Source: Heterohyrax brucei (Eukaryota; Chordata; Mammalia; Hyracoidea; Procaviidae). Taken from it: a stretch of 64,000 nt of DNA. Of this stretch, positions 22,220-34,389 are shown piece after piece. Each line of letters begins with the position of its first letter. Within the stretch, counting starts at the first letter, position 1. The notes beneath the pieces are model-generated. The model saw only the letters and a list, made by a program, of their open reading frames with translations. It ran no database searches and was not told the origin of the DNA. The stretch lies in NCBI GenBank assembly GCA_028571685.1, contig CM053144.1, positions 94,394,171-94,458,170 on the forward strand. Direction: 5' to 3'. The position numbers and the translations under genes are program-made.

Positions 22220-23072
22220 CAAGGCTTCAGAAATCAGTGGAATGCAAATTGAGATATTTTACACACACAAAAAAGGATACAATGCTGGAAGTGCTTACGC
22301 ATCTATGCTAAGAAATTTGGAAGGCAGCTGCCTGGCCGATCAGCTGGAAGAGATTCATATTTATGCCTATTCTAAAGAAAGGTGACCCAACCAAATGAGG
22401 AAAATATTGAACAAAATCATTGATATCAATCACATGGAAGTGAAATTTTGCTGAAGATCATTCAAAAGTATTTGTAGCAATACATTGACAATGAACAGCT
22501 AGAAATTCAAGCCAGGTTCAGAAGAGGATGTGGTATACAGTATATCATTGCTGATGTCAAAAGAATCATGACTGAAAGCAAAGAATATCAGGAAAATGTT
22601 TACTTGTGTTTCTTAACTGTGCAAAGGCATTTGACCGCATGGAACAAAATGAATTATGGATAGCATTTTAAAGAATGAAAATTTCAGTACACTTAATTGT
22701 TCTCATGGAGAACCTGTAGGTAGACCAAGAAGCCATCATTCAAATAGAACAAGGAGACAGTGTGTGGTTTAAAGTCAGGAAAAATGTGTGTCAGGGCTGC
22801 ATCCTTCCACCATGTTTATTCAATTTGTATGCTGTGCAAATGATTCCAGAAGTTGAAGTATATGAAGACAAATGTGACATCAGAATTGGAGAACACTTGT
22901 TAACAGCCTGCATTATGTGCATGACACAGCCTTGCTTGCTGAAAGTCAAGAGGATTTTAAACAGGTACTGACGAAGATCAAAGACCACAGCTTTCAGTAT
23001 GGACTACCTCAGCATAAAAAAATAGAAGTGCTCACAACTGGACCAATAAGCAACATTGTGGTAATGGAGAGA
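22220..23072 (+). pseudogene. BovB reverse-transcriptase pseudogene (copy 1)
   Basis: Frames 22762-22971 and 22917-23150 together carry 'VCQGCILPPCLFNLYAVQM' (the QGCxLPP RT block), 'KCDIRIGEHLL', then 'ALLAESQEDFKQ'. The catalytic tyrosine-Asp-Asp box at 22914-22925 reads Tyr-Val-His-Asp instead of Tyr-Ala-Asp-Asp, so it is catalytically dead even without the frameshifts. Upstream, 'FDRMEQNELW' near 22630 is the usual 'AFDR' block. The reading frame is lost in several places. Confidence 0.8.
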
Positions 23073-23073
23073 A

Positions 23074-23648
23074 TGACAAGGTTAGCTAGGGAACCTGATC
23101 TCTGCTGCCACATATTAACATATTTTACTCCAGAGTCTAACATTTTCTAGGGATAACAACGTCATGGTTTGCATGATGGAACACACACAGTGTTGATAAG
23201 GTTACCAAGGGAATCCGATCTGCCACCTATCAACAGTTCTCCCTGGCAGTTTGTGATGTAAATATAAGTTCTTCCTGGCAGTTGTGATGCAAATTACAAT
23301 AATTCATCCTGGTAATTGTGAAGTGACTACAGTAGCCGCAAATCCAATCAAAAACCAAGTTACTACCTTCACCTCCAATTTGTGACATCACCCCTTGCAT
23401 TTGCAGGTGAAAAGCACTCCCGAAGTCTATGTGGGGGGCTGTCTTTTTCCACTCGTGAAGACTCATGCATTCTCCTTTGCAATGTGCTTTCCCTGAATAA
23501 AGTCTTCCATCATTTGCCACCAAAAAGGATGCACCTTGTGTGCTTTGCGGGAGGCAGCGCCCAGTTTGCCAGAAGGGAGACTGAGCTTGCTAGCTCGACC
23601 TCTAGAACCTGAGTCACTCAGAATGTAGTCAGCTACATGACCTCGACA
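23074..23648 (+). mobile_element. Solo LTR (ERV1-like) inside BovB
   Basis: 575 bp with TG (tgacaagg) and CA (ctcgaca) ends and the 4-bp duplication agaa at 23070-23073 and 23649-23652. Without it, BovB sequence is restored ('aatggagagaa' + 'gattgaagttatc'). U3 holds three diverged 'agttctycctggcagttgtgatg' units at about 23231-23325, a CCAAT box near 23345, and AATAAA at about 23497. No retroviral gene is present. Confidence 0.8.
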
Positions 23649-24508
23649 AGAAGATTGAAGTTATCAAGGATTTTGGATCCACAACTGACACCTATAGAAG
23701 CAGCAGTCAAGAAATCAAATGACGTGTTGCACTGGGCAAATTAACTGCAAAAGACATTTTTAAAAGCTTCAACAGTAAAGATGTCCCTTTAAGGACTAAG
23801 GTATGTCTGATCCAAGCCATACTGTTTTCAATGCCTCCTACACATGTTAAAGCTGGGTAATGAATAAGGAAAACTGGAGAACTGGTGACTTTGAATTATG
23901 GTGTTGGTGAAGAATATTGAATATATTGTGAAGTCCCAATGGAAAGAATAAATCTGTCTTGGAAGAAGTACAGACAGAACACTGCTTAGACTCCGTCTCA
24001 TTTACTTTGGACTTCTGATTTGGAGGGGTCAGTGCCTAGAGAAGAACATCATGTTTAGTGGAGGGTCAGCAAAAAGGGGGAAGACTTTAGATGAGATGGA
24101 TTGATACAGTGGTTGCAACAATGAGCACAAGCATAGCAACTGTTGTGACAGTGGCGCAGGACTGGGCAGTATTTCATTCTGCTGTACACAGGGTGACTAT
24201 AAATTGGAACCCATTGGGGTTACCTAACAACAAGGCAACATTTGTTATTATTATAGGACTGGATGCTCCTCAAAGCATGATGAGACCTGTCTCACGTACT
24301 TTGGACATGTTAGCAGGAGGGATCAGTGCCCTGGAGAAGGGCATGATGATTGCTAAGGCAGAAGGTTGATCAAAAAGAGGAAGATCCTTAAGGAGATAGA
24401 TGGACATAGTGGTTACAACAATGAGCTAAAGTACCAGTGACCCTAAGGGTGGTGCGAGAGTGGGCAGTATTTCCTTCTGCTGCGCATAGCGTTGCCATGA
24501 GGTCTTAC

Positions 24509-25864
24509 TTTGTGCACTGATTATCCTTGTCCTGTTTGTCACTTTTTCATACCCTGCATTTGAATCATGCTAGTGCATGAGTTGAAGAAAGGAGATTAAA
24601 TGATTTTTCTTTCATTCGTGTGGCCATACAACTTATTTTTTCATGGTGCAAACTAGTGTGTTTTAGAACACAATGTTCAGAGTGGAAAACTCAAGAATGA
24701 AAACACATACCATGTGTCATTTTGGCCAAGAACAAAGCACTAAATTTGAAAAAGCACGCATTACAGCAGAAGGGGTGGATGATAGCTGATGTGTTAGTGT
24801 CTGAGTTGTATTTAATTCTGTAAGCCCGTCTCCCGGCCCTCACGCATTGCTTCACTTTTCCTCTGGTCGCTGCCAACATGAGACCACCCAAGCTCCTGAA
24901 TGCAGTTCTGTCGTTAGGACCTTGAGTAAAGCCCAAATTGTAGAGTAGAAGGTTTTTAGCTTGTTTTTTGAGGCATGAATAATTTCCCTGCCATCTCTTT
25001 CACCCTGCAGCTCAGGTTACTATGTGAGATGCCATTCTGGATAGCTTGGAAACAGTTCTATGCTTCCATCATAAAGACACACACACATTCTTTGTGGACT
25101 TCGTGATGGCAGAGAGCAAATAAGGAGAAGACTCAGGGGTTGACCTAGCTATCCCATCCAAGTTGGTTGGGGTTTGGGGTTTCCTGAGTTGCTGTCATGT
25201 CTGGAGGAACCTTGCAAATAGGTTAGTAATCAGACATTTTGAGGGCTGCTGATTCAGGGGAATGGATCAAGTTGTCTTGTGTATGTGGCATTCTGTCTGC
25301 TTTTGCAACTCCAATTTTCCATTTAAAAGGTCAACTCAGTACAGGAAGGTTTTGACATTTAGCTGCCTTATTGACTGTCATAGAAGAAGTTCTCAGACAT
25401 TGTAGAGCCATATTTTTGATCCTGAGAAATAGGATAATTACCATGCTTCTTTGATAAGAATCAACTCTTTGAGTTGTGAGCATGAGTTTTTGGTACTTGT
25501 CTGATTCTTGGTTTGTCAATGACTAGTGTGTTGAGGACTTTAAAACCATATTCATGACAAGAAAAGGCAGCTTTTGTGTCATAGGAGAGAGAACTGTAGA
25601 AGAGGTTTTAAACACTGATTGGTTTTCAGGGACTTCTTTTAAGTCAGTCTCCTATGAAAAAGGGAGACGCATTATCTCTCGCATCTAACTAAATGCTGTC
25701 AGCTGAATGTTTAAGTACTAGGAAATATAAACTATTAATGTATAAAGGTACTATTATTAACTGATAAATACAATGTTATATATAAAACAGCCTTGTTACT
25801 TATAAATATTTTTTGATGAAATACTAATCTGACAAAAGTATAGGAGACACCAAAAAACATATCG
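24509..25864. other. Unassigned stretch
   Basis: Slightly GC-richer around 24780-24940. No exon with convincing splice sites or known repeat was seen. Confidence 0.5.
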
Positions 25865-26022
25865 AAACAAAACCTACTGCGGTCAATTCAGTTCCAACTC
25901 ATAGTGACCCTTTTAGGACAGAGTAGAACTGCTCCATAGAGTTTCAAAGGAGCACCTGGTGGATTTGAACTGCTGACCTTTTGATTAGCAGCTGCGGCAC
26001 TTATCTACTACACCACTATGGA
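25865..26022 (-). mobile_element. AfroSINE copy, minus strand
   Basis: 'aaacctactgcggtcaattc', 'caactcatagtgaccctttt', 'gagcacctggtggatttgaa', 'gattagcagctgcggcac'. Full length. Confidence 0.9.
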
Positions 26023-27474
26023 GACACCAAAAGATCTTTAAAGTCTCATAAACCCGGAAAGGGTAGACTTCTACATGAAAAGATTTATATACTCTAACTT
26101 TTTCTTCTGTGAATTGTATATTTTTCCATCTTGGATTATTTTTATCCATTCTTTACTCTTAAAAAAAAAATTCATCTCAATTTTCTGACTCCTAGAAATA
26201 TTTTATAAGCTTTTACTTTTCTTGAGGCAACAAACCTGTTGATTTGAATTCATGTGAATACTTAAAGTGATATATGAATTCTTTATAGTATAAAAATACT
26301 GAAGTTGGAAATAACTGTGGCTAAGCACACACATGCAGATGTTGCATTACCAAATATGGCAGTAAATCCTAATTGCTAGTATAAAAAGTGTATGTTTTGG
26401 TCTTAGTTTATGCACTGGAGCCACAAACCTTCCAGCCTTCCTAATGTCACTGTCTTATTCAGCATTCCATTTCAAGGGAATTACTTCATGTTCTGGTCTG
26501 GCACAGCTGGTCCGGATTCTAAATGAGTGAAAGAGGAGACTAAAATTAGTAGAAAATTTCCACTTTAATTTCTGTTATAATGGTGTCTAACAGCTTAATA
26601 CTGATTTTTATAATTCTGTCTGAGTTTGTTTTAACTCAAGTTTTTCTTTGTAGAAAACGTTTTGCAGTATATTAACATGAACTTCCTGGTTCAAGAATCT
26701 CCAAGCTGGCTATGAGATAAACTAACTTAGCACATGTAACAGAGGAATAGTGCTTCATATTTTATAGATTCAGAAAACAGCACACAGACAAGCACTAAAT
26801 CAAGGCAGTAGGAGATTCAGGTTACTGACTTTTAAAATTTAGAGTTGAGATCACTGGTGAGTTAAACAAACAACTGTATCCAGAATATGCCAAATAGCTG
26901 ATACAGAGGCCCAAATAAATAAAAAAAAAAACTTAATCAAATGAATAGAAAAGTTTAACCATTTTGTCTGTATTTCAATCAAAATGTCATATGCTGAATC
27001 CCAAATAATTATAGACTAAAATTTCTAACATTTACAACAAGTTCTGAATTCCTCAATAGGAGACTTATCCTTCCAGGAAGACAACAACAGCAGCAAACAA
27101 CCCTGGGTAATTGGCTTTTCCCTCAAAACTTCACGTATCAATCAAGCTGTTTCTTCCACCTGAAATACTTTGCCTTTTCCACAAAATAGACACTCCGTTA
27201 AGCCCCATCAAATGTGGGACTTTTTGTCTATGCAGTCTACACTGTCCTCCTAATGAAATGTTCTATGTCTATTTTAAAAAGTTCTCTTGTTTATTCTTGT
27301 TGTTCCTTATATGCCATGATCTTAATAACCAAAGGACTGTTTTTACAATCACTCCTTCCTCTATACCAAGTTTTTAATGGCTCAAAATGTATATATATCG
27401 ATGTCCTTTAAAAGACATATATTATTGTTAAAAATGGATTACCTTTACTGAAATGTATTATAATTTCTTCTCAA
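26023..27474. other. Unassigned, weakly L2-like near 27110-27290
   Basis: No strong match. 'cttccacctgaaatactttg' and later C/T-rich segments resemble an L2 3' end but are too diverged for a firm call. Confidence 0.4.
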
Positions 27475-27974
27475 CATGAATGACTCCTAAATTATCCCCA
27501 GCTATCTCTCTTCAATTCTAGATTTATTTCCAGTTTGTATCATTCAGTTTCTAATCTAAGGTGGTATAGTGGGGAACGAGGAAGAGGTAAAACCAAAAGG
27601 CACAGTTGTTAGCTGGTTCACTCCTCTATTATGAGCTTTTCCAAATTCCTGTAGCTACTTCTTACACTTTATAGGTTACCTCAATCTGCAGTGGACCCTA
27701 GGGAATGTGTCTTTTTATCCAGATAAATTGCTGACCTTGACAATTTGAGAAGAGTGGATATTGAATAAGCAACTAGCAAAATGTGTCAACTTAAGTGCAA
27801 CATGTCCAAAATCTAACTTCCCCTCTTCTTTACTCATTTTTTTTGCTGTGGTCCCTTCTCCATAAGTAGCACCATCCTGTCCATAACCCAAATCAAAAAT
27901 ATTGGAGCCATTCCAGATTTAACTATCTGCTGTAAACCTTCAGTCAATCCATCTAATGCTGCTTCAGTTTCTTT
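27475..27974 (+). mobile_element. L2 LINE relic, interrupted
   Basis: 'gaatgactcctaaattatcc' at 27479 and 'caacatgtccaaaatctaac' near 27799 are successive parts of the L2 RT region. Between them, 27560-27760 looks like an unidentified insertion. The SINE at 27975 lies in its downstream part. Confidence 0.55.
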
Positions 27975-28150
27975 TGTTGTTATTGTTGTCAATTCTGACA
28001 GCATAGTGACTCCAGATATGCAGAGTGGAACTGCTTCACAGGATTTTCAAAGCTGCACTCTTTTGGAAGCGCCTCGCCTGTCTTCTGAGGCACCTCTAGG
28101 TAGATTTGAATCACCAGCTTTTCCAGTTAGTAGTCTAGCAGCACTAGGTA
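27975..28150 (-). mobile_element. AfroSINE, long variant, minus strand
   Basis: 'tgttgttattgttgtcaatt', 'gacagcatagtgactccaga', 'tcttctgaggcacctctagg', 'tagatttgaatcacc'. Confidence 0.8.
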
Positions 28151-28589
28151 ACTAAAATAGTAACTAAGAGGCAGCTTTTGCTGTTCATAAATTGGCAGCT
28201 TTTCGGGGCAATACATGAAATAATTTTTGAAATTCCGGCTTCTTAACTCTTAAACAGACTGAACATGCTGATATTATGCAGGAAGTTTAAACCCTACCTA
28301 ATTCCTACAGCCTTCTGGGAATTAGAGGGGCACATCAATGTCAAAACTCTTACTTTAAAACTGGGAAAATAATAAAGTTTGCTGTACATAACAAGAAAAA
28401 GATGACATGAATCTTGGAGGAGAAAAAAAAAAAAAAAGAAAAAAGAAAACACACCAAGTCAACTATCTGAGACATTAAACTGACCTTTAGTCTTATTATT
28501 GAAATTTTTTTTTTTCACTTGAGAGCCATGATATGATGTTTGTATTGGCTTTAAAATGTGTTTGCTAGGAAAATCCAAGAAACTAATCT

Positions 28590-29690
28590 TCTTCAAAATT
28601 TTATTTTATTGTGACTTAGGTAAAAGTTTACAGCTCAAATTAGTTTCTTATTCAACAATTTATGCACAAATTGTTTTTAACATCGGCTGCAATCCCTGAA
28701 ATGTGTCAGCACAGTTCACTTTCCCACTACACCCCAGGTTCCTCATGGCCATTCGACCAGTTTTCCTGTCCTTTTCTATCTTCTCATCTTTGTTTTTGGG
28801 CAGATGTTACTTGTTTGGCCTCTTACAACTGATTGAAATAAGAAGCACTTTTGTCTTATATCCCTGTCTAATCATTGGCTGAAAGATGGAGTTTGAGAGT
28901 GGCTGTATTTTCTGAGTTGGTAGGGAGTCCAGGGGTCATCATCTCAGGGGTTCCCAAGGATACCTGTCGGACCAGTAAGTCTGGTCTTTTGGGGGTATTT
29001 GCATTTTGTTCTACATTTTTTTCCTGCTTTGTCTAAGACCCTCTATTGTGACTCCAGTCAGAGCTGCTGGTGGTGGTGCCTGGATACTAGTTCTTCTGGG
29101 CTCAGGCTGATGGCAGCTATTGTTTGAGTGATCTGTAGTGCTTTGGACTACTATTTTCCTATGTCTTTGGATTTCTTCATTCTCCTTTCTCTGAATGAGA
29201 TGGGACCAATAGATGTGCCTTAGAGAACCACTCACAAGCTTTCAAGACTACTGATCTATTCATAAAGGTAGGATGTAGAACATTTTCTTTATGAATGATG
29301 TTATGCCAATTGACCTAGATATCTCCTGAGACCCTGGTTTCCAGCCCCTAGGTGCAATAACTTGGTCATTTAATGTGTTTGGAGGTATGTACGAAGCTTC
29401 TATGACTTTGCCTTTGTTAAGTTGTGCCGGCTTCTCATATATTTTCTATTACTTTTCCCTTCACCAAAGTTAACATTTGTCTACTGTCTGTCTAGTGATT
29501 TTTTTGTTCTCACTCCTTGCCTCCTTAGGAACCATCAAAGATTGCTATTTTCTGTGTATAAGCCTTTTCTTGGGTTTTTATAATACTAGTGTTGTATAGT
29601 ATTTGTCCTTTTGCTATTGACTGGGTTCACTCAGAATAATGTGCGATGCATCCATATTGTGAGATATCCAGAAACCAATGTAGTTCTATG
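28590..29690 (-). mobile_element. Minus-strand L1 3' UTR and ORF2 end
   Basis: The fullest antisense L1 3' end here: 'attttattgtgacttaggta', 'gtttacagctcaaattag', 'aaagtttcc'-type blocks, 'gaccaatagatgtgcctta', 'gttatgccaattgacctaga', 'cttcaccaaagttaac', ending in antisense ORF2 at about 29625 ('gttcactcagaataatgtgc'). It is uninterrupted and serves as the ruler for the 6358-9118 copy. Confidence 0.8.
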
Positions 29691-29888
29691 TTGAAATGTT
29701 AAAATTTGGTCTTCTAAAGTTTATCACTTACTCTACTGTAGTATTCTGTAGTATAAGAAAAAGACTTAGCATCTAATATTTAGGAATCCTGTTAGCTATT
29801 TCTAGTTATTATTATCGCTGTAACCTTAGGCAATTCTCTTCTTTCTGGACTTCAGTTAAAAATAAAGAATAGTGTAAATAGTATCTAG

Positions 29889-30826
29889 ATGGCACGCAGG
29901 CAGCAGACCATAATTAATCATTTAAAGAAACAGGTTTCAAATGCTCCAGAAAATTCCCTTAATAAAGATTCAAAAAATTTCCCAGATGAAGAAGCCTTTC
30001 TGAATCTAACAGAGGTTGAATACAAGAGAGTTATATATAAAACCCTCCTAGAGATTAAACAAAGTGCAATAGAACAAAAGGAAAAATTTGGCAAACTATT
30101 TGAAATGCTAGAACATCAGTGATCTGAAATACATCAGATTAATAAAAAACTTACAGAATTGTATAATTCTAGTCAAAGCCAAAAGAATAGGATTGAACAG
30201 ATGGAAGTTAGATCAGTGACCTAGAAGACAAAGTGACTAACACCAGTATTTATGAGGTGAAATCAGAGAAAAGAAATAAGAAAAATGAAGAAGCATTAAG
30301 AAACATGTGGGACTCCATGAAGAGGAATAATTTACATTTAATTGGAGTTCCTGAACAAGGGAGGATTAATGACAACATAGAGAGTATTGCTGTAGAGATA
30401 CTGACAGAAAACTTTCCTGAGATTATGAGCAAAGAGAACATAGGTATCCAAGATGTTTATCGAACACCACAAAAGCTAGATCCAAAAAGAAGGACACCAA
30501 GGCATATTATAATTAAACTTAGTAAGCTAAAACACAAAGAGATGTTTCTGAAGACAACAAGGCTCAAATCAAAACTAACATTTTGAGGGAAACCGTGTAG
30601 ACTTTCATCTGACTTTTCTGCCAAAACAATGCTGGCTAGAAAACAGTGGGCAGACACATTCAAAGCCCTGAATGAGAAAAACTTCCATCCTAGCATTATT
30701 TATCTTGTAAATTTGTCTATTGAATATAATGGTGAAATTAAGACTTTTGAAAATAAAGAGAAATTTAAAGACTTCATAAAAACTAAACCAAAATTACATG
30801 AAATATTGAAAGAAGCTCTTACCTAA
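29889..30826 (+). pseudogene. L1 ORF1 pseudogene (near full length)
   Basis: Product: the L1 RNA-binding chaperone. The ATG at 29889 opens 'MARRQQTIINHLKKQ', followed by a Glu/Lys-rich coiled-coil segment ('YKTLLEIKQSAIEQKEKFG'). A stop ends that frame at 30122. The RRM-like part is open at 30233-30586 ('RNNLHLIGVPEQ', 'PKRRTPRHIIIKLSK'). The C-terminal domain is open at 30629-30826 ('IEYNGEIKTFENKEK', 'LHEILKEALT'). Three open pieces with two breaks mean it is no longer functional. The domain order is normal. Confidence 0.85.
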
Positions 30827-31082
30827 ATGTATGTTTTAGGTAATAATTCAAGGCACTTCATCCAAATTTCTAATCAGTTACTGAAGGTGCAAAACTTTAC
30901 CCAACCAAGCCAAAAGCTACAGTATTATAATAAGGGAATCCATGATCATATCATGATAACTATAATACTATCACATTAAAAGAGGGATACACTGAAATAG
31001 TTACAGTTGTTTTTGATGCAGAGAAAGTTTCAAACTTATAAAATAGTTAAAATTGATTTTAATAAATATATGTTAACTCAAA

Positions 31083-33914
31083 CAAGTAGAAAGAGAGCAA
31101 CAAAGGAACTCCTCAGGCACCAGAAGAAAACAGATTGTAAGGATTAGAGAAGAACTAAATGAATTAGAGAATAGAAAGACAATTGAAAAAATTAACAAAA
31201 CCAAAAGACGGTTCTTCGAAAAGATCAACAAAATTGATAAACCATCAGCTAAACTTACAAAAGAAAAGCACCAGAAGATACAATAACCCAATAAGAAATG
31301 AGTTGGGAGATGTTACAACAGACCCAACTAAAATAAAAGATATCATTACAGAATACTATGAAAAGCTATACTCTAACAGGCTTGAAAACCTAAGGGCAAT
31401 GGACAAATTTCTAGATTCATATGACTCACCAAGATTATCACAAGGAGAAATAGATCAACTTAGTAAATCTATCACAAAGGAAGAGATTCAAAAAGTCATC
31501 AAAAATCTACCAACCAAAAAAAGTCCTGGCCCAGATGGCTTCACTGGAGAATTCTACCAAATTTTTAGAGAAGAATTAACTCCAATACTGTTGAGGCTAT
31601 TTTACACCATAGAAAGAGATGAAATACTTCCAAATTCATTCTATGAAGCCAGCATAACCCTGATACCAAAACCAGGGAAAGATCCCACAAAAAAAAGAAA
31701 ATTACAGACCAATATCACTCATGAATTTAGATCCAAAAATCTTCAACAAAATTCTAGCCAATAGAATTCAACAGCATATAAAAAAAATAATTCATTGTGA
31801 TGAAGTTGGTTTCATTCCAAAGATGCAGGGCTAGTTCAACATCAGAAAAACAATTAATGTAATCAGCCACATTAATAACACAAAAGATAAAAATCACCTG
31901 ATTTTGTCAATTGATACCAAAAAGGCATTTGACAAAATTCAACACCCATTCATGCTTAAAACTCTCAGAAAATAGGAATAAAGGGGAAATTCCTCAATAT
32001 AATCAGTAGCATCTATGCAAAGCCAACTGCTTTCATCATCCTGAATGGTGAAAGACTGAAAGAATTCCCTTTAAGAATGGGAACTAGACAAGGATGCCCT
32101 CTCTCACTACTTCTGTTCAACATTGTGCTAGAAGTTCTAGCCAGAGCAATTAGGCAACTCAAAGAAATAAAAGGCATCCTTATTGGCAATGAAGAAGGAA
32201 AGATTTCCCTCTTTGCAGATGATATGATTGTTTATACAGAGAATCCAAAGAAATCCACAAGTAAACTATTGGAGCTAATAGAAGAATTCAGCAAAGTATC
32301 AGGATACAAGATAAACATAACTAAATCAATAGGATTCCTTTATACCAACAGTGAAATTATTAAAGAAGAAATCACCAAATCAATTCCATTTACTATAGCC
32401 CCCAAGAAGGTAAAATACCTAGGAATAAATCTAACTAGAGAAATAGGAGATCTTTTCAGAGAAAACTACAAGACCTACTACAAAAAACTAGGAGAGACTT
32501 ACATGAGTGGAGTAATCTGCCCTGCTCATGGATAGGAAGACTCAGTATTGTGAAAATGTCTATTTTGCCCAAAGCAATCTAATTGTATAATGCAATCCCA
32601 ATACAAATTCCAGCAACATTTTTTAGCAAGATGGAGAAACAAATTATCAACTTTATTTGGAAAAGGAAGAAGCCCCGGATGAGTAAAGCACTACCGAAAA
32701 AGAAGAACACACTGGGAGGCCTCTCACTACCTAACTTTAAAACCTGTTACACTGCCTGGTATTGGTACAAAAAGAGACATATAGACCAATGGAACAAAGC
32801 AGAGACCCCAGAGATGTCACCATCCTCCTATGAATAGCTAATATTTGACAAACGTCCTAAGATTTTAAACTGGGCTAAGAACAGTCTCTTTAACAAATGG
32901 TGCTGGCATAATTGGATATCCATCTGCAAAAAACTGAAACAAGACCCATATCTCACACCTTATACAAAAATCAACTCCAATTAGAGAAAAGATCTAAATA
33001 TAAAAGCTAAAATGATGAAGCTCATCCAAGATAAGATAGGGTCAACAATGGAAGTTTTAATACACAATACAGACAGACTCAAAATCTGACAAACAAAACA
33101 CATTCATCAGAAGAGAAAATAGATAAATGGGAATTAATAAGACTCAAACACTTCTGCTCATCCAGACTTCATCAAAAGAATTAAAAGACCACCTACAGAA
33201 TGGGAAAAAATATTTGGCAACCCTATGTCAGACCGATGCCTGATCTCCATAATCTATATGGTACTACAAAATATCAATAAGAAAAAGACAAATCATCCAA
33301 GTAAGCGATAGGCAAAGGAGATAGGCAGACACTTCTCTAAAGAGGAGATCCAGGCAGCCAAAAAACACATGCAGACATGCTCAAGATCACTAATTATTAA
33401 AGAAATTCAAATTAAAACAACAGTGAGATATCATCTCACCCCAACAACATTGACCATGCTCCAAAAAATGCAAAACACTAAATGCTGGAGAGGCTGTGGA
33501 GACATTGGAACTCTCCTACACTGTTGTTGGGATTGCAGAATGGTACAACCTCTTTGGAAAGCAATCTGGCATTACCTTAAAATGATGGATATAGATATAC
33601 CATTTGACCCAGTAATTCCTCTGCTTGGAATATATCCTACAGAATCAAGGCCATTCACACCAACTGATACATGCACACAAATGTTCATTGCAGCACAGTC
33701 CATGATAACCAAAAGTTGGAATCAACCCAGATGCCCAACAACAGAAGAATGGATGGATAAACTTTGGTATATGTACTCCATGGAGTACTATGCAATGATA
33801 AAGAACAACGATGATAGCAGGAAACATCTCTCAATTTGGTCTCAACTGAAGGACATTATGTTGAGTGAAACTAGTCCGTTACAGAAGGACAATTATTATA
33901 TGAGACCTCTGTGA
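31083..33914 (+). pseudogene. L1 ORF2 pseudogene, RT to C-terminus, no endonuclease
   Basis: ORF2 supplies reverse transcriptase for target-primed insertion. Visible in order: '[10 protein letters not shown]' and '[15 protein letters not shown]' (about 31520-31677), 'KAFDKIQ' (about 31924), 'GTRQGCPLS' and the intact catalytic 'FADD' at 32212-32223, '[14 protein letters not shown]', 'NFIWKRKKPRMSK', and the C-terminal Cys/His motif C-X3-C-X7-H-X4-C at 33483-33536. Breaks: a frameshift in an A-run near 31690, TAG at 31832-31834, and further stops near 31970, 32535 and 32837. The N-terminal endonuclease is absent. Confidence 0.85.
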
Positions 33915-34160
33915 TAAAAATTTAAAAGCAGACTCATACATAACAGAAAAGACTCTTTGATGGCTACAAGGGTGGGGAGAGTGGGAGAACAGAAAGGCGA
34001 GGGGCGAGGGTTTAGATTAGATAGTTGTTATAAATTTGGTTGGGTGAAATGGAATGGGACTTCAACACAACTTGTGTACTCCTCCTATCTTAACCCAATA
34101 TTGTAAGCACAGAGTATGTACACTTTCATTTTTTATTTAATAAAAAAATAAATAAAGAAG

Positions 34161-34389
34161 CTAAAAGAATATCCTAATGTATTTTCCAACTCTAAGAATC
34201 CCGAAGGTTTTATATCTTACTTTTTGTCAAGAAAATCTCTATACTAAAAATAGGGTTCGCTGATAACAGCTGTATTTGAAACTTTGTTAAACAGAAGGGA
34301 TCCTATAATGTCTGTGTGTGTGTATGTGATGTAACAATAGAAATTTCTCCTCTTACAGTATTTGAAGATGGTCATTCAAAATCAAGTTG
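34161..34389. other. Unassigned interval
   Basis: No repeat or exon was recognised; a short TG run lies near 34310. Confidence 0.5.

Larger units (their letters stand above)
22200..24508 (+). mobile_element. BovB/RTE LINE copy 1, interrupted by an LTR
   Basis: Starts inside the RT region ('atgctggaagtgcttacgca', 'aaatttggaaggcagctgcc') and continues to the BovB 3' end. It is interrupted at 23074-23648. The terminal segment is present twice (about 23985-24241 and 24246-24508). BovB supplies RTE-type endonuclease and RT; this copy lacks the endonuclease half. Confidence 0.85.
29880..34160 (+). mobile_element. L1 element lacking the endonuclease region
   Basis: It contains ORF1 (29889-30826), a short inter-ORF segment, an RT-to-C-terminus ORF2 (about 31083-33914), a 3' UTR ('gggagagtgggagaacagaa') and an A-rich tail near 34138-34160. 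Compared with the L1 at 44810-48921, about 1.1 kb including the endonuclease is absent, with the junction near 31083. The 5' UTR is also absent: the copy begins about 9 bases before the ORF1 ATG. Confidence 0.85.
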
